The notes under the pieces were generated by a model that was not told the origin of the DNA, made no database searches, and worked only from the letters and a program-made list of their open reading frames with translations. This document shows, piece after piece, positions 7,033 through 14,953 of a stretch of DNA of 20,168 bases. The translations under genes and the position numbers were made by a program. Each line of letters opens with the position of its first letter. The stretch's first letter is position 1. This stretch comes from CAVORB01 sp964395315 (GTDB lineage Bacteria; Pseudomonadota; Gammaproteobacteria; Chromatiales; Chromatiaceae), in the NCBI GenBank assembly GCA_964395315.1, contig CAYNBI010000071.1:1-20168 (forward strand). Reading direction: 5' to 3'.

Positions 7033-7345
7033 ACCGTGGAAGTCTGTTCGGAATCTGTGTTGCAAAAAAGTCTAATAGACTCATGCTGTGTTGCACAATT
7101 TTCGTTCAGAGGTCGTTTTCTTAAGATTTTTAAGAAAAATGTGAACTAGGGCAGGATTTTATGTTTGGTGTGCGTCCTTGCCATTTGTTGCGGAGAGGTC
7201 TAAGATTTAGGTCGACGAGAGGATCTGCGCAAGAAGTCAAGCGTTCTTTTCGAGTCAAGGGGTATGCGGGGGCTCAAGAACGGCAACAGGGGAGCAGATC
7301 CGGCAATTCTTCAGGCACAAGACTTAGGGAACGGGTAGGTCAGAC
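7033..7345 (+). promoter_or_regulatory. AT-rich leader with repeats upstream of the orphan gene
   Basis: This 313-base stretch has no convincing gene. It is much AT-richer than the rest of the window in its first half. It holds two exact copies of CTGTGTTGCA (7055-7064 and 7086-7095), starting 31 bases apart, on either side of a perfect palindrome AGTCTAATAGACT (7069-7081). A second inverted repeat has arms TTTTCTTAA (7116-7124) and TTAAGAAAA (7130-7138), and a small CTAAGATTTAG palindrome sits at 7200-7210. Further down, GTTCTT (7243-7248) can pair with AAGAAC (7276-7281), with an internal GAG/CTC extension, as a possible leader-RNA hairpin. I infer a promoter/operator region plus a long untranslated leader for the gene at 7346; no promoter could be assigned with confidence. 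Confidence 0.45.
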
Positions 7346-7609
7346 ATGTTCGACGAGCAGAACAACGTGATTCGTTACAAGTGGGATCCGAGCACGGAAA
7401 CCGGATTCAGGTTGCGCTTCGACCAGCGGAACGGGCAGCGGCGTGGATTCCGCCGCTACCACGTGGAGGACTGGACCAACCACATCGTGATGAACGAATG
7501 GGGTTGCGAAAGCCTCGATGAGGCGCTGGGCGTGCTGGGACACTTCTTCGACATCGATGTGAGCCAGGAGCGCCATCGCATCGCGGAGGTCTTCCCGCAA
7601 AACGCCTAA
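7346..7609 (+). CDS. Orphan 87-residue protein upstream of soeA
   Basis: I do not recognise this protein. It is 87 residues, soluble, without a signal peptide or membrane segment. The first half is rich in charged and aromatic residues, with an Arg-rich patch (about 28-37) and Trp at 13, 43 and 52. The second half contains one likely helix (S-L-D-E-A-L-G-V-L-G-H-F-F, about 56-68) and a single Cys (54). The start ATG at 7346 has a weak GGGTAGG-like site upstream. Coding status is supported by its length, GC-rich third positions and the intrinsic terminator beginning about 37 bases after its stop. The terminator separates it from soeA, so it is probably a monocistronic transcript driven from the repeat-rich leader. 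A role in sulfur metabolism is only suggested by position. It could also be a regulator or an adaptor. Confidence 0.65.
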   Translation: MFDEQNNVIRYKWDPSTETGFRLRFDQRNGQRRGFRRYHVEDWTNHIVMNEWGCESLDEALGVLGHFFDIDVSQERHRIAEVFPQNA

Positions 7610-7646
7610 CCTCCCTCCCCGCGAGCGTGGGGTGGGTTCGAAACCA

Positions 7647-7676
7647 AAAGGGCCGGCAACGGCCCTTTGTTCGTTG
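7647..7676 (+). terminator. Rho-independent terminator after the orphan gene
   Basis: An 8-bp perfect stem AAAGGGCC (7647-7654) / GGCCCTTT (7661-7668) encloses a GGCAAC loop. The following GTTCGTT is T-rich on the plus strand. This should end transcription before the soeA promoter. Confidence 0.85.
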
Positions 7677-7714
7677 TGCCGGCGGCTCTCGCCATAAAGG
7701 CCTTCGCTTCCCGT

Positions 7715-7744
7715 TTGCGGTTGAGTAGACGGGAATATTAGAAT
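7715..7744 (+). promoter_or_regulatory. Candidate sigma-70-type promoter for the soe operon
   Basis: TTGCGG (7715-7720) and TAGAAT (7739-7744, five of six matches to the -10 consensus) are separated by 18 bases and lie about 40 bases before the soeA start. The only other landmark is a TCCCGT/ACGGGA inverted repeat across the -35 and spacer that might be an operator. Assignment is by eye; the -35 is poor. Confidence 0.4.
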
Positions 7745-7784
7745 GTAGCGATTCGCCAGTGCTCCGAGCGTCCAGGTGTCCGCC

Positions 7785-10670
7785 ATGCAGGAACCTATTT
7801 CCGACCGCGCGATCGGCCGGGTCGAGATCAAGGAAACCACCTGCTACATGTGCGCCTGCCGTTGCGGAATTCGGGTTCACCTGCGTGACGGCGAGGTGCG
7901 CTACATCGAGGGCAACCCGAACCATCCGTTGAACCAGGGCGTGATCTGCGCCAAGGGTTCATCCGGCATCATGAAGCAGTACTCGCCGGCTCGCCTGACC
8001 AAGCCTTTGCGGCGCAAGGCGGGGAAGGAACGCGGGGAGTCTGCGTTCGAGCCCATCTCCTGGGACGAGGCCCTCACCACGCTGACAGAGCGTCTGCGCG
8101 CGATCCGCGCGGAGGACCCCAGGAAGTTTGCGCTGTTCACCGGCCGCGACCAGATGCAGGCCCTGACGGGCATGTTCGCCAAGCAGTTCGGCACGCCCAA
8201 CTACGCCGCCCATGGAGGCTTCTGCTCGGTGAACCTGGCCGCGGGACTCATCTACACCATTGGCGGGTCCTTTTGGGAATTCGGCGGGCCAGATCTCGAT
8301 CGGGCCAAGCTGTTCGTGATGATCGGCACCGCCGAGGACCACCACTCGAACCCGCTGAAGATCGCCATCTCGAAGTTCAAGCGCAAGGGCGGCAAGTTTG
8401 TCTCCATCAACCCCATCCGCACCGGCTACTCCGCGGTGGCCGACGAGTGGGTACCGATCAAGCCCGGCACCGACGGCGCCCTGCTACTCGCGATCATCCA
8501 CGAAATCATCAAGCAAGGCCTCTATGATCGCGATTTCCTCGTCCAGTACACCAACGCGGCGGAGCTCGTGATAAACGACCCGGAGCGGGATGACGACGGG
8601 CTCTTCTACCGGGTGGAGATGCACGTCGAGGAGGGCTGCTTCGATCCCGAGAACAAGCTCTGGTGGGATCCCGACATCGGCGCCGTCGGTACCCACACCC
8701 CTGGGGCCGAACCGCGCCTGCTCGGCACCTACGAGCTGGACGACGGCACCTGCGTCAAGCCGGGCTTCCAGCTCCTGAAGGAACGGGTCGAGGAATATAC
8801 CCCCGAGTGGGCCGCCGGCATCACCGGCATCCCGGAAGAGACGATTCGCCGCCTGGCCCACGAGATGGGCGTCACCGCCCGCGATCAGAAGATCGAGCTG
8901 CCGATTCAGTGGACCGACTGCTGGGACAACGACCACCAGTCCGTTACCGGCAATCCGGTAGCCTTCCACGCCATGCGCGGACTGGCCGCTCACTCCAACG
9001 GCTTTCAGACGATTCGGGCGCTGGGCATCCTGATGACCATCTTGGGCACCGTCGACCGGCCTGGCGGCTTCCGCCACCGCGCGCCCTTCCCGCGCCCGAT
9101 TCCGCCCTGCCCGAAGCCGCCGAGCGGGCCGGAGTGCGTGCAGCCGGATACCCCTTTGGACGGGATGCCGCTGGGATGGCCCGCGAAACCGGAGGACCTG
9201 TTCGTCGACGAGCGCGGCGAGCCCGTGCGCATCGACAAGGCCTTCTCCTGGGAGCACCCGCTCTCGGTCCATGGCCTGATGCACAACGTCATCACCAACG
9301 CCTGGCGCGGCGATCCATACCCCATCGATACCCTGTTCCTGTTCATGGCCAACATGGCCTGGAACTCGTCCATGCATACGGTCGAGGTGCGCAAGATGCT
9401 CACCGCCAAGGACGAGCAGGGGCAGTACAAGATCCCTTTCTTGGTGGTCTGCGACACCTTTGCCTCCGAGACGGTGGCCTTCGCCGATCTGGTGCTGCCG
9501 GATACCAGCTACCTGGAGCGCCACGACGTGCTCTCCATGCTCGACCGGCCCATCTCCGAGTACGACGGCCCGGTGGACTCGGTGCGCATCCCGGTGATAC
9601 CGCCGAAGGGGGAGTGCAAGCCCTTCCAGGAGGTGCTGATCGAGCTCGGCTCGCGCCTCGGTCTGCCCGCCTTCGTCAAGGAAGACGGCAGCCGCAAGTA
9701 CCGGGATTATCCCGACTTCATCGTCAACTACGAGACCTCCCCAGGCTCCGGCATCGGGTTTCTCGCGGGTTGGCGCGGGAAGGGGGGCGAGAAGTTCCTC
9801 AAGGGCGAGCCGAATCCCCGCCAGTGGGAGATGTACGCCAACAACGGCTGCGTCTTCCACCACGAGCTGCCCAAGTCCTACCAGTACATGCGCAACTGGA
9901 ATAAGGGCTACCTGCACTGGGCTCGGGCGCACGGCATGACCCGCTACGCCGAGCCCATCACTCTCAATCTCTACTCGGAGGTGCTGCAGCGCTTCCGGCT
10001 CGCCGCGCGGGGCAAGTGGCCGGGACGCCAGCCGCCCGAGCGCTTGCGGCGGCGGGTGGAGACCTATTTCGACCCGCTGCCCTTCTATTACGAGCCACTC
10101 GAGACGCGGCTCACGGATACCCAGCGCTACCCGCTCAACGCGCTCACCCAGCGGCCGATGGCTATGTATCACAGCTGGGATTCGCAGAACGCGTGGCTGC
10201 GCCAGATCCACAGCCACAACTACCTGTTCATGAACCCCAAGGTGGGCGCCGCCAACGGCTTCGACGACGGGGACTGGATCTGGGTCGAGTCGGCCCACGG
10301 CAAGGTCCGCTGCATGTGCCGCTTCTCCGAGGCCGTGGAGCCCGGCACCGTGTGGACCTGGAACGCGATCGGCAAGGCCTCCGGCGCCTGGGGGCTTACG
10401 CCGCGGGCGGACGAGTCGCGCAAGGGCTTCCTGCTCAACCACCTGATCTCGGAGGAGCTGCCGCCCACCGAGTGTGGCGAGCACCTCTCCAACTCCGACC
10501 CCGTCACCGGCCAGGCGGCCTGGTTCGACGTGCGGGTACGGGTCTACAAGGCCGATCCCAAGGAGCCCGCCATGACCTGGCCCCAGTTCGAACCGCAGCA
10601 GCGGCTGCCGGGACAGGAAAAGCGCCGCGGGCGCTGGCAGGCCTACGTCGCGGGGATGTTCAAGAAATAG
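7785..10670 (+). CDS. soeA: Sulfite dehydrogenase (quinone) SoeA, molybdopterin catalytic subunit
   Basis: This protein of about 961 residues belongs to the DMSO-reductase superfamily. Counting from the GTG at 7776 (three residues more), an N-terminal 4Fe-4S site has the spacing Cys23-x2-Cys26-x3-Cys30-x27-Cys58. Cys150 in H-G-G-F-C-S-V-N is in the position of the molybdenum-ligating Cys of polysulfide/thiosulfate-reductase-type enzymes. The C-terminal quarter has the pterin-binding beta-barrel. There is no twin-arginine signal, so the enzyme stays in the cytoplasm. Together with an iron-sulfur partner and a DmsC/NrfD-like anchor directly downstream, this is the pattern of SoeABC, which oxidises sulfite to sulfate in purple and colourless sulfur bacteria. 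I chose ATG 7785 (AGG eight bases upstream) over GTG 7776. Other complex-iron-sulfur molybdoenzymes cannot be fully excluded without a phylogeny. Confidence 0.9.
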   Translation: MQEPISDRAIGRVEIKETTCYMCACRCGIRVHLRDGEVRYIEGNPNHPLNQGVICAKGSSGIMKQYSPARLTKPLRRKAGKERGESAFEPISWDEALTTLTERLRAIRAEDPRKFALFTGRDQMQALTGMFAKQFGTPNYAAHGGFCSVNLAAGLIYTIGGSFWEFGGPDLDRAKLFVMIGTAEDHHSNPLKIAISKFKRKGGKFVSINPIRTGYSAVADEWVPIKPGTDGALLLAIIHEIIKQGLYDRDFLVQYTNAAELVINDPERDDDGLFYRVEMHVEEGCFDPENKLWWDPDIGAVGTHTPGAEPRLLGTYELDDGTCVKPGFQLLKERVEEYTPEWAAGITGIPEETIRRLAHEMGVTARDQKIELPIQWTDCWDNDHQSVTGNPVAFHAMRGLAAHSNGFQTIRALGILMTILGTVDRPGGFRHRAPFPRPIPPCPKPPSGPECVQPDTPLDGMPLGWPAKPEDLFVDERGEPVRIDKAFSWEHPLSVHGLMHNVITNAWRGDPYPIDTLFLFMANMAWNSSMHTVEVRKMLTAKDEQGQYKIPFLVVCDTFASETVAFADLVLPDTSYLERHDVLSMLDRPISEYDGPVDSVRIPVIPPKGECKPFQEVLIELGSRLGLPAFVKEDGSRKYRDYPDFIVNYETSPGSGIGFLAGWRGKGGEKFLKGEPNPRQWEMYANNGCVFHHELPKSYQYMRNWNKGYLHWARAHGMTRYAEPITLNLYSEVLQRFRLAARGKWPGRQPPERLRRRVETYFDPLPFYYEPLETRLTDTQRYPLNALTQRPMAMYHSWDSQNAWLRQIHSHNYLFMNPKVGAANGFDDGDWIWVESAHGKVRCMCRFSEAVEPGTVWTWNAIGKASGAWGLTPRADESRKGFLLNHLISEELPPTECGEHLSNSDPVTGQAAWFDVRVRVYKADPKEPAMTWPQFEPQQRLPGQEKRRGRWQAYVAGMFKK

Positions 10671-10687
10671 CGACCGATCTCCAGCCG

Positions 10688-10702
10688 CCGGCGCGATGCC
10701 GG
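10688..10702 (+). repeat. Hairpin in the soeA-soeB spacer
   Basis: CCGGC (10688-10692) and GCCGG (10698-10702) form a GC-only stem with a five-base loop in the 70-base spacer. It could protect the soeA mRNA end or adjust the subunit ratio; there is no T-run to make it a terminator. Confidence 0.35.
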
Positions 10703-10740
10703 GCAGCGCAAGCCGGAGGCAGAGCGCCTGAGGTTCAGTA

Positions 10741-11463
10741 ATGACCCAACTCGCACTTGTCATCGATCTCAATGTCTGCGTCGGCTGCCATGCCTGCGTG
10801 ACCTCCTGCAAGCAGTGGAACACATCCGGCTGGGCCGGTCCCATGTCCGACGAGAATCCCTACGACGCGGATCCGACTGGCACCTTCTTCAACCGGGTGC
10901 AGACATTCGAGGTAGGCAGCTTCCCGAGCACCGAGACGGTCCACTTCCCCAAGAGCTGCCTGCATTGCGAGGAACCGCCCTGCGTGCCCGTCTGCCCCAC
11001 TGGCGCCTCCTACAAGCGGCCGGACAATGGGGTCGTGCTGGTGGACTACGACAAGTGCATCGGTTGCAAGTACTGCTCCTGGGCCTGCCCCTACGGCGCG
11101 CGGGAGATCGACGCGCAGCAGCGGGTGATGAAGAAGTGCACCCTGTGCATCGACCGCATTACCGACGCCAACCTCCCGGAACGCGAGCGCAAACCGGCTT
11201 GCGTCCTCGCCTGTCCCACCACGGCGCGGCTGTTCGGCGACGTCCATGACCCGGACTCGGAGGTATCGGTCGCCATTCGGGAGCGCGGCGGCTATCAGCT
11301 CATGCCCGAGTGGGGCACCAAGCCGGCGAACCATTACCTGCCGCGCCGGAAGACACGCATCCACATCGATGAGGAAGAGCTAGTCCGGGCCGACAACCCG
11401 CTGCGCAAGGAGGATCTCACCACCTATACCGGTGAAGAGGCCCTGGACGACGTGGCCTGGTAG
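10741..11463 (+). CDS. soeB: SoeB, four-cluster ferredoxin-like electron-transfer subunit
   Basis: This 240-residue protein has sixteen cysteines in four groups, enough for four 4Fe-4S clusters: Cys13/16/19/23, Cys73/76/81/85, Cys106/109/112/116 and Cys133/136/154/158. This is the DmsB/PsrB/NrfC-type electron-transfer subunit that links a molybdopterin catalytic subunit to a membrane anchor. There is no signal peptide, matching a cytoplasmic SoeA. The C-terminal 70 residues after the last cluster are charged and hydrophilic. The ATG at 10741 is preceded by TGAGG at a good distance. It sits 70 bases after soeA and 67 bases before soeC, all on the plus strand, so it is part of one operon. In the complex it would carry two electrons from sulfite oxidation at SoeA to the quinone site in SoeC. 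Confidence 0.92.
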   Translation: MTQLALVIDLNVCVGCHACVTSCKQWNTSGWAGPMSDENPYDADPTGTFFNRVQTFEVGSFPSTETVHFPKSCLHCEEPPCVPVCPTGASYKRPDNGVVLVDYDKCIGCKYCSWACPYGAREIDAQQRVMKKCTLCIDRITDANLPERERKPACVLACPTTARLFGDVHDPDSEVSVAIRERGGYQLMPEWGTKPANHYLPRRKTRIHIDEEELVRADNPLRKEDLTTYTGEEALDDVAW

Positions 11464-11530
11464 CGGCGGTGCGCGTGCGGCAACCTGGGTTTGATGGGGC
11501 CGGGGACGGTCCCGCGAAACGAGAGTCATC

Positions 11531-12508
11531 ATGCATCCTGCCTTCTCCGTCATCTTCCTGACCACCCTGATCGGTGCCGGACAGGGCCTATTCCTCGCCC
11601 TGTTCACGGGTCAGCTCTACGCCCTGGCCAACCTGCTTCCGGCCCAGACGGAGCGCTTCTACGCCGTCGGGAGCCTGATCTCCCTGACGCTCCTGCTCGC
11701 TGGCCTGGTCGCCTCGTTCTTTCATCTCGGCCATCCCGAGCGGGCATGGCGGGCGGCGGCGAAATGGCGCACCTCCTGGCTGTCGCGCGAGGTGCTGGTG
11801 ATGCCCGCGATGATGGTCCTGGTACTTGCCTACGGGTCGGCCCACTACCTCGGTCTCACCCAGCCCCTGTTCACCGTGGCAGGGATTCTGCCCGTTGACC
11901 CGACACTGCTGATCGGCGCGCTCGGCACCGTCGTCGCCTTTGCCCTGTTCGTCAGCACGGCCATGATCTACGCCAGCGTGAAGTTCCTGCAGGAGTGGCA
12001 TTCGCCACTGACTGTCGCCAACTTCACCTTCCTGGGAATCGCTTCAGGGTTCATGTTGGCCGCCGCCTACTCGGCCTATATTGGCAACCAGCTGGTGGTG
12101 TTTTTCGGCACCTGGGCCGTCATCGCGACGGCGCTAGGCCTCGTCACCCGCGGTACATCGCTGGCGCGTAATCGCAAGCTCAAGCGCAAGAGCACCCTGC
12201 AGACGGCGATCGGCGTACGCCACAAGGCCATGGCGCAGAAGGCCCAGGGCGCTTCCGGCGGCTCCTTCAATACCCGCGAGTTCTTCCACGGCCGGCGGCA
12301 GAGCATGGTGCGCGGGGTGCGCAACCTGTTCCTGCTGCTGACATTTCCTCTCCCGGTCGCGCTCATCGCGATGGGCTATGTACTCGCGTCACCCGCCCTC
12401 GCGCTCGCGGCCTTCCTGGTGCAGTACCTAGGGCTGGTGGCCGAGCGCTGGTATTTCTTCGCCGAGGCTCAGCACCCGCAGAACCTCTATTATCAGGGCG
12501 TGTCCTGA
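11531..12508 (+). CDS. soeC: SoeC, DmsC-like quinone-reducing membrane anchor
   Basis: This 325-residue, very hydrophobic protein has about eight predicted membrane segments. The first spans roughly residues 5-27 and the second about 45-67 (with S-F-F-H-L-G-H-P-E after it, a feature of DmsC-type anchors). A basic cytoplasmic loop (about 210-260, rich in Lys/Arg) precedes the last segments. Anchors of this family hold the SoeAB module at the inner face of the membrane and exchange electrons with quinone, without heme. Here the direction would be sulfite to quinone. The ATG at 11531 follows a GAGAG site. The gene ends the soe operon and converges on the metallopeptidase gene, with 59 bases between the two stops. 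I see no strong terminator in that spacer. Confidence 0.9.
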   Translation: MHPAFSVIFLTTLIGAGQGLFLALFTGQLYALANLLPAQTERFYAVGSLISLTLLLAGLVASFFHLGHPERAWRAAAKWRTSWLSREVLVMPAMMVLVLAYGSAHYLGLTQPLFTVAGILPVDPTLLIGALGTVVAFALFVSTAMIYASVKFLQEWHSPLTVANFTFLGIASGFMLAAAYSAYIGNQLVVFFGTWAVIATALGLVTRGTSLARNRKLKRKSTLQTAIGVRHKAMAQKAQGASGGSFNTREFFHGRRQSMVRGVRNLFLLLTFPLPVALIAMGYVLASPALALAAFLVQYLGLVAERWYFFAEAQHPQNLYYQGVS

Positions 12509-12567
12509 GTCACTTCCCGCCGCCGGACCAGGCAGATACCGGGAGGGCTGCTGCCGGTTTCGGCGCG

Positions 12568-14685
12568 CTACTCCAGCAGCGCGGTGAGCGGGTCTCCCGG
12601 CGGGACTTCGACCGCCGGCCTCTCGTCGGTCAGCCATGCCGTGAGGCGGGAATCGCGTGCCGGCCACTGGCCCTTGAGGCGGTTCTCGGGGGCCTGACCC
12701 TCGAACGCCAGATAGCTGTACTTGCCGTAATGGGGCAGCTTACGGGCGAGACCGGGGAGCGCGTCCGCGTTGCCCGCGGCGACCCATCCGACGGGCGCGC
12801 CCTCACGTTCGCTTACCAGCGCGACGCTGGCATCTTCTCCGCCGAGCTTCTCGCCGGCGAGGGAGATTGACCTCGTCTCGGGGTCGAGCCTCGACGTCGA
12901 ACCAGCCTCTGCGAGTGCCGGGAGAAACCGGTTGCTCCAGCCCAGAAGCCAGATCGGGCGGTCGTCCGGCAGGGTCTCCAGCTCGGTGTCCGCGATCAGC
13001 TCCCATCCCGGCGATCCGTGCATCCAGGCGGCCGCCAGCTGACGGTAACCATCTGCGAGGGGGTTCGGCGCGGCGCTCGGCAGCACGATCAGCCCGCCCT
13101 CGGCGCCGAACAGGGCGCTCAGCGTGGTCGGGGATTCGCCGGGGACGAGGCGGCGGAACAGGTCGAAGCGGGGATCGGCTGCGACGCGCAGGGGACGTGC
13201 CGGCAGGGTCAGGTCGAAGTCTGCCGCGCGCCCCGAGAGAGGCACGGCGTGCTCGGCTATTCCCCCTCCCTCGAGATGGGCCACCAGAGGCACCGTCAGC
13301 GGGAAGGGCTCGTCCTGCTGCGTCTGTCCGAGCCGACCGCGCAGGCGGAAGCCGTCTCCGGCCCGCTCGGCGGTCACGTCCGACAGGGTCAGCTCGGGAG
13401 CGCCGACGCGCCCGGTCCACTGGGAGAAGAAGTCGGTCAGGTTCCGCCCGCTTTCCTGCTCGAAGGCTAGGCGCAGATCGTCGAAGCCGGCGGCCCGGAA
13501 CAGGTTATCGCGGTAGAACCGCTGCAACCCGGCGACGAACATAGGATCGCCCAGGTCCCGGCGCAGCATGTGCAGCAGCATCAGGGTCTTGCCGTAACCG
13601 ATCGCCTGGGAGGCCGAGCCGTGGCGTCCGCGGAACTCGCGGATCGGGAAATCCTTGCCCTCGCGCACATAGTCGGCATAGGCCTTGAGTGTGTCGCGGC
13701 GGTAATCAGCACCCTGACCCTGCCGTTCCTTGAGCAGGTGGTCTGCGAGGTAGGCTGTGAGGCCCTCGCTCCAATTGCCCGATCCGTAATCGACGTAGAC
13801 CCCATTACCCCACCAGTTGTGTAAGACCTCATGGGGGTAGGAGGTGTGAACGATGAAGGGCAGGCGGATCACGCGCGGCCCCAGCAGGGTGAAGGAGGGC
13901 ATGCCGTAGCCGGTCTCCCAGAAGTTCTCCACCAGGGCAAACTTGGCGTACGGGTAGGGGCCGATGAGCCTGCTGTACAGATCGAGATACTCGCCGGTGG
14001 CGGTCAGATAGCGCTCGGCGAGGGCCGGTTCGGGCTCGCGCAGATAGACCTGGGCCTCACCGCTCGCGGTGGGCGTGGCGTAGCGCTCGAAGGGCGCGGC
14101 GATCAGGTAGATGTCGTCCTGTGGCTGGTCCTCGCGCCAGCCGACGCGCACCCCATCTCGGGTGCTTGAGACCTCGGGGCCGGCGCCCTGGGAGACGGCG
14201 CTCCAGCCGCTGGGCAACTGGACGCTCAGGCGAAAGGTCTGCAGGGTTTCGGGAATGCGCGGATACCATCCGCTATAGCCGTCGAGCACCACGCCATCCT
14301 CGGCGATGGTGCCCCGGCTCTGCTGGCGCGACCGGCCCATGCCCTCGCGGACGTCTTCGAGCTCGTGCTGAATGCTGCCGCCGTAGCGCAGCGTCACCGG
14401 ACCTGGACCGCGGACCTGCAGCCGGTATCTCTCCAGGTGGCCTTCCTTCCCCCCAGGCGTGAGGACGGCGTCTCCCTCGGTGACGCGGGGTTCGAGCCCC
14501 CGGTGCAGGTAGAGGGTCCACGCGCCGCGCTCCGGGGGCAGCGTCATGGTGTCGGTCGCGACGAGCGTTCCGCGCCCTGGGTCGATGATCAGGTCGATCT
14601 GGTGTCCGACCGTGGCTTCGGACCCGGCTTCCGCGACCGCGGTCAACAGGGGCAGGAAGAATAGGAACCTCAGGAACCTGCTCAT
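12568..14685 (-). CDS. Secreted M1-family-like zinc metallopeptidase
   Basis: This 705-residue protein begins with a Sec signal peptide (about 1-20, cleavage near A-E-A-G). A beta-rich N-terminal domain (about 25-215) is followed by a gluzincin catalytic domain. The zinc site is H-E-V-L-H (285-289), with Glu307 in G-N-W-S-E-G as third ligand. Only 17 residues separate His289 and Glu307, against 18 in classical M1 enzymes. The usual GAMEN exopeptidase motif is replaced by E-T-G-Y-G-M-P-S (about 257-264). Tyr364 in G-Y-G-K-T-L-M is the probable transition-state Tyr. A C-terminal region of about 250 residues follows, including a part that resembles no catalytic domain I know. It is a periplasmic or exported peptidase of unknown substrate, with the active site intact. 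The start at 14685 has GGAG upstream. It is divergent from the ChaN-PDZ gene. Confidence 0.88.
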   Translation of the reverse strand: MSRFLRFLFFLPLLTAVAEAGSEATVGHQIDLIIDPGRGTLVATDTMTLPPERGAWTLYLHRGLEPRVTEGDAVLTPGGKEGHLERYRLQVRGPGPVTLRYGGSIQHELEDVREGMGRSRQQSRGTIAEDGVVLDGYSGWYPRIPETLQTFRLSVQLPSGWSAVSQGAGPEVSSTRDGVRVGWREDQPQDDIYLIAAPFERYATPTASGEAQVYLREPEPALAERYLTATGEYLDLYSRLIGPYPYAKFALVENFWETGYGMPSFTLLGPRVIRLPFIVHTSYPHEVLHNWWGNGVYVDYGSGNWSEGLTAYLADHLLKERQGQGADYRRDTLKAYADYVREGKDFPIREFRGRHGSASQAIGYGKTLMLLHMLRRDLGDPMFVAGLQRFYRDNLFRAAGFDDLRLAFEQESGRNLTDFFSQWTGRVGAPELTLSDVTAERAGDGFRLRGRLGQTQQDEPFPLTVPLVAHLEGGGIAEHAVPLSGRAADFDLTLPARPLRVAADPRFDLFRRLVPGESPTTLSALFGAEGGLIVLPSAAPNPLADGYRQLAAAWMHGSPGWELIADTELETLPDDRPIWLLGWSNRFLPALAEAGSTSRLDPETRSISLAGEKLGGEDASVALVSEREGAPVGWVAAGNADALPGLARKLPHYGKYSYLAFEGQAPENRLKGQWPARDSRLTAWLTDERPAVEVPPGDPLTALLE

Positions 14686-14802
14686 GTCGTAACTCCGTTG
14701 TCCGCCCGGCGAATGGCCGGTGCTGCGCTGCTTGGTCCATAATGCGGGGGCGAAAACCCTATTTCCACCCGGCGTCGTGCGTCCCGCCCCTCGTGGAATC
14801 GT

Positions 14803-14818
14803 CGACTTCTTGAAGTCG
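14803..14818. promoter_or_regulatory. Inverted repeat between the peptidase and chaN-like genes
   Basis: CGACTTC (14803-14809) and GAAGTCG (14812-14818) are exact reverse complements two bases apart, nearly central in the 268-bp divergent spacer. Such a symmetrical site suits a dimeric repressor controlling both genes. No promoter hexamers could be assigned with confidence, and nothing else stands out in the spacer. Confidence 0.4.
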
Positions 14819-14953
14819 GGAATGGAGACCAGAGTAAAGAGCCGTGTAGCGACACGCGCTCACAGGCGTGCGCAGGACTCTCCGCGCCGACCCTAACCAT
14901 GCTCGGTCGCCCCGCCGATGATGCGGCGGCCAATGATCTCGGGAATACCATCC

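Noticed and set aside
6398..7149. Several frames that read through the run of N.
   Set aside because: They depend on undetermined bases and are not evidence of coding.
7033..7345. A known riboswitch, such as the molybdenum-cofactor type, before the soe region.
   Set aside because: I could not match any conserved riboswitch core, and the stretch is separated from soeA by the orphan gene and a terminator. A covariance-model search would settle it.
7161..7370. A 69-residue frame in the leader before the orphan gene.
   Set aside because: No ribosome binding site, Arg/Ser-rich random-looking composition, and it overlaps the better-supported start at 7346.
8484..10844. A 786-residue open frame opposite soeA.
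   Set aside because: It is antisense to a well-supported molybdoenzyme and has no domain features; high GC removes stop codons in this frame.
11490..11515. A GGGAC/GTCCC inverted repeat in the soeB-soeC spacer.
   Set aside because: The loop would be a single base, so no stable RNA hairpin forms, and no operator logic is apparent inside an operon.
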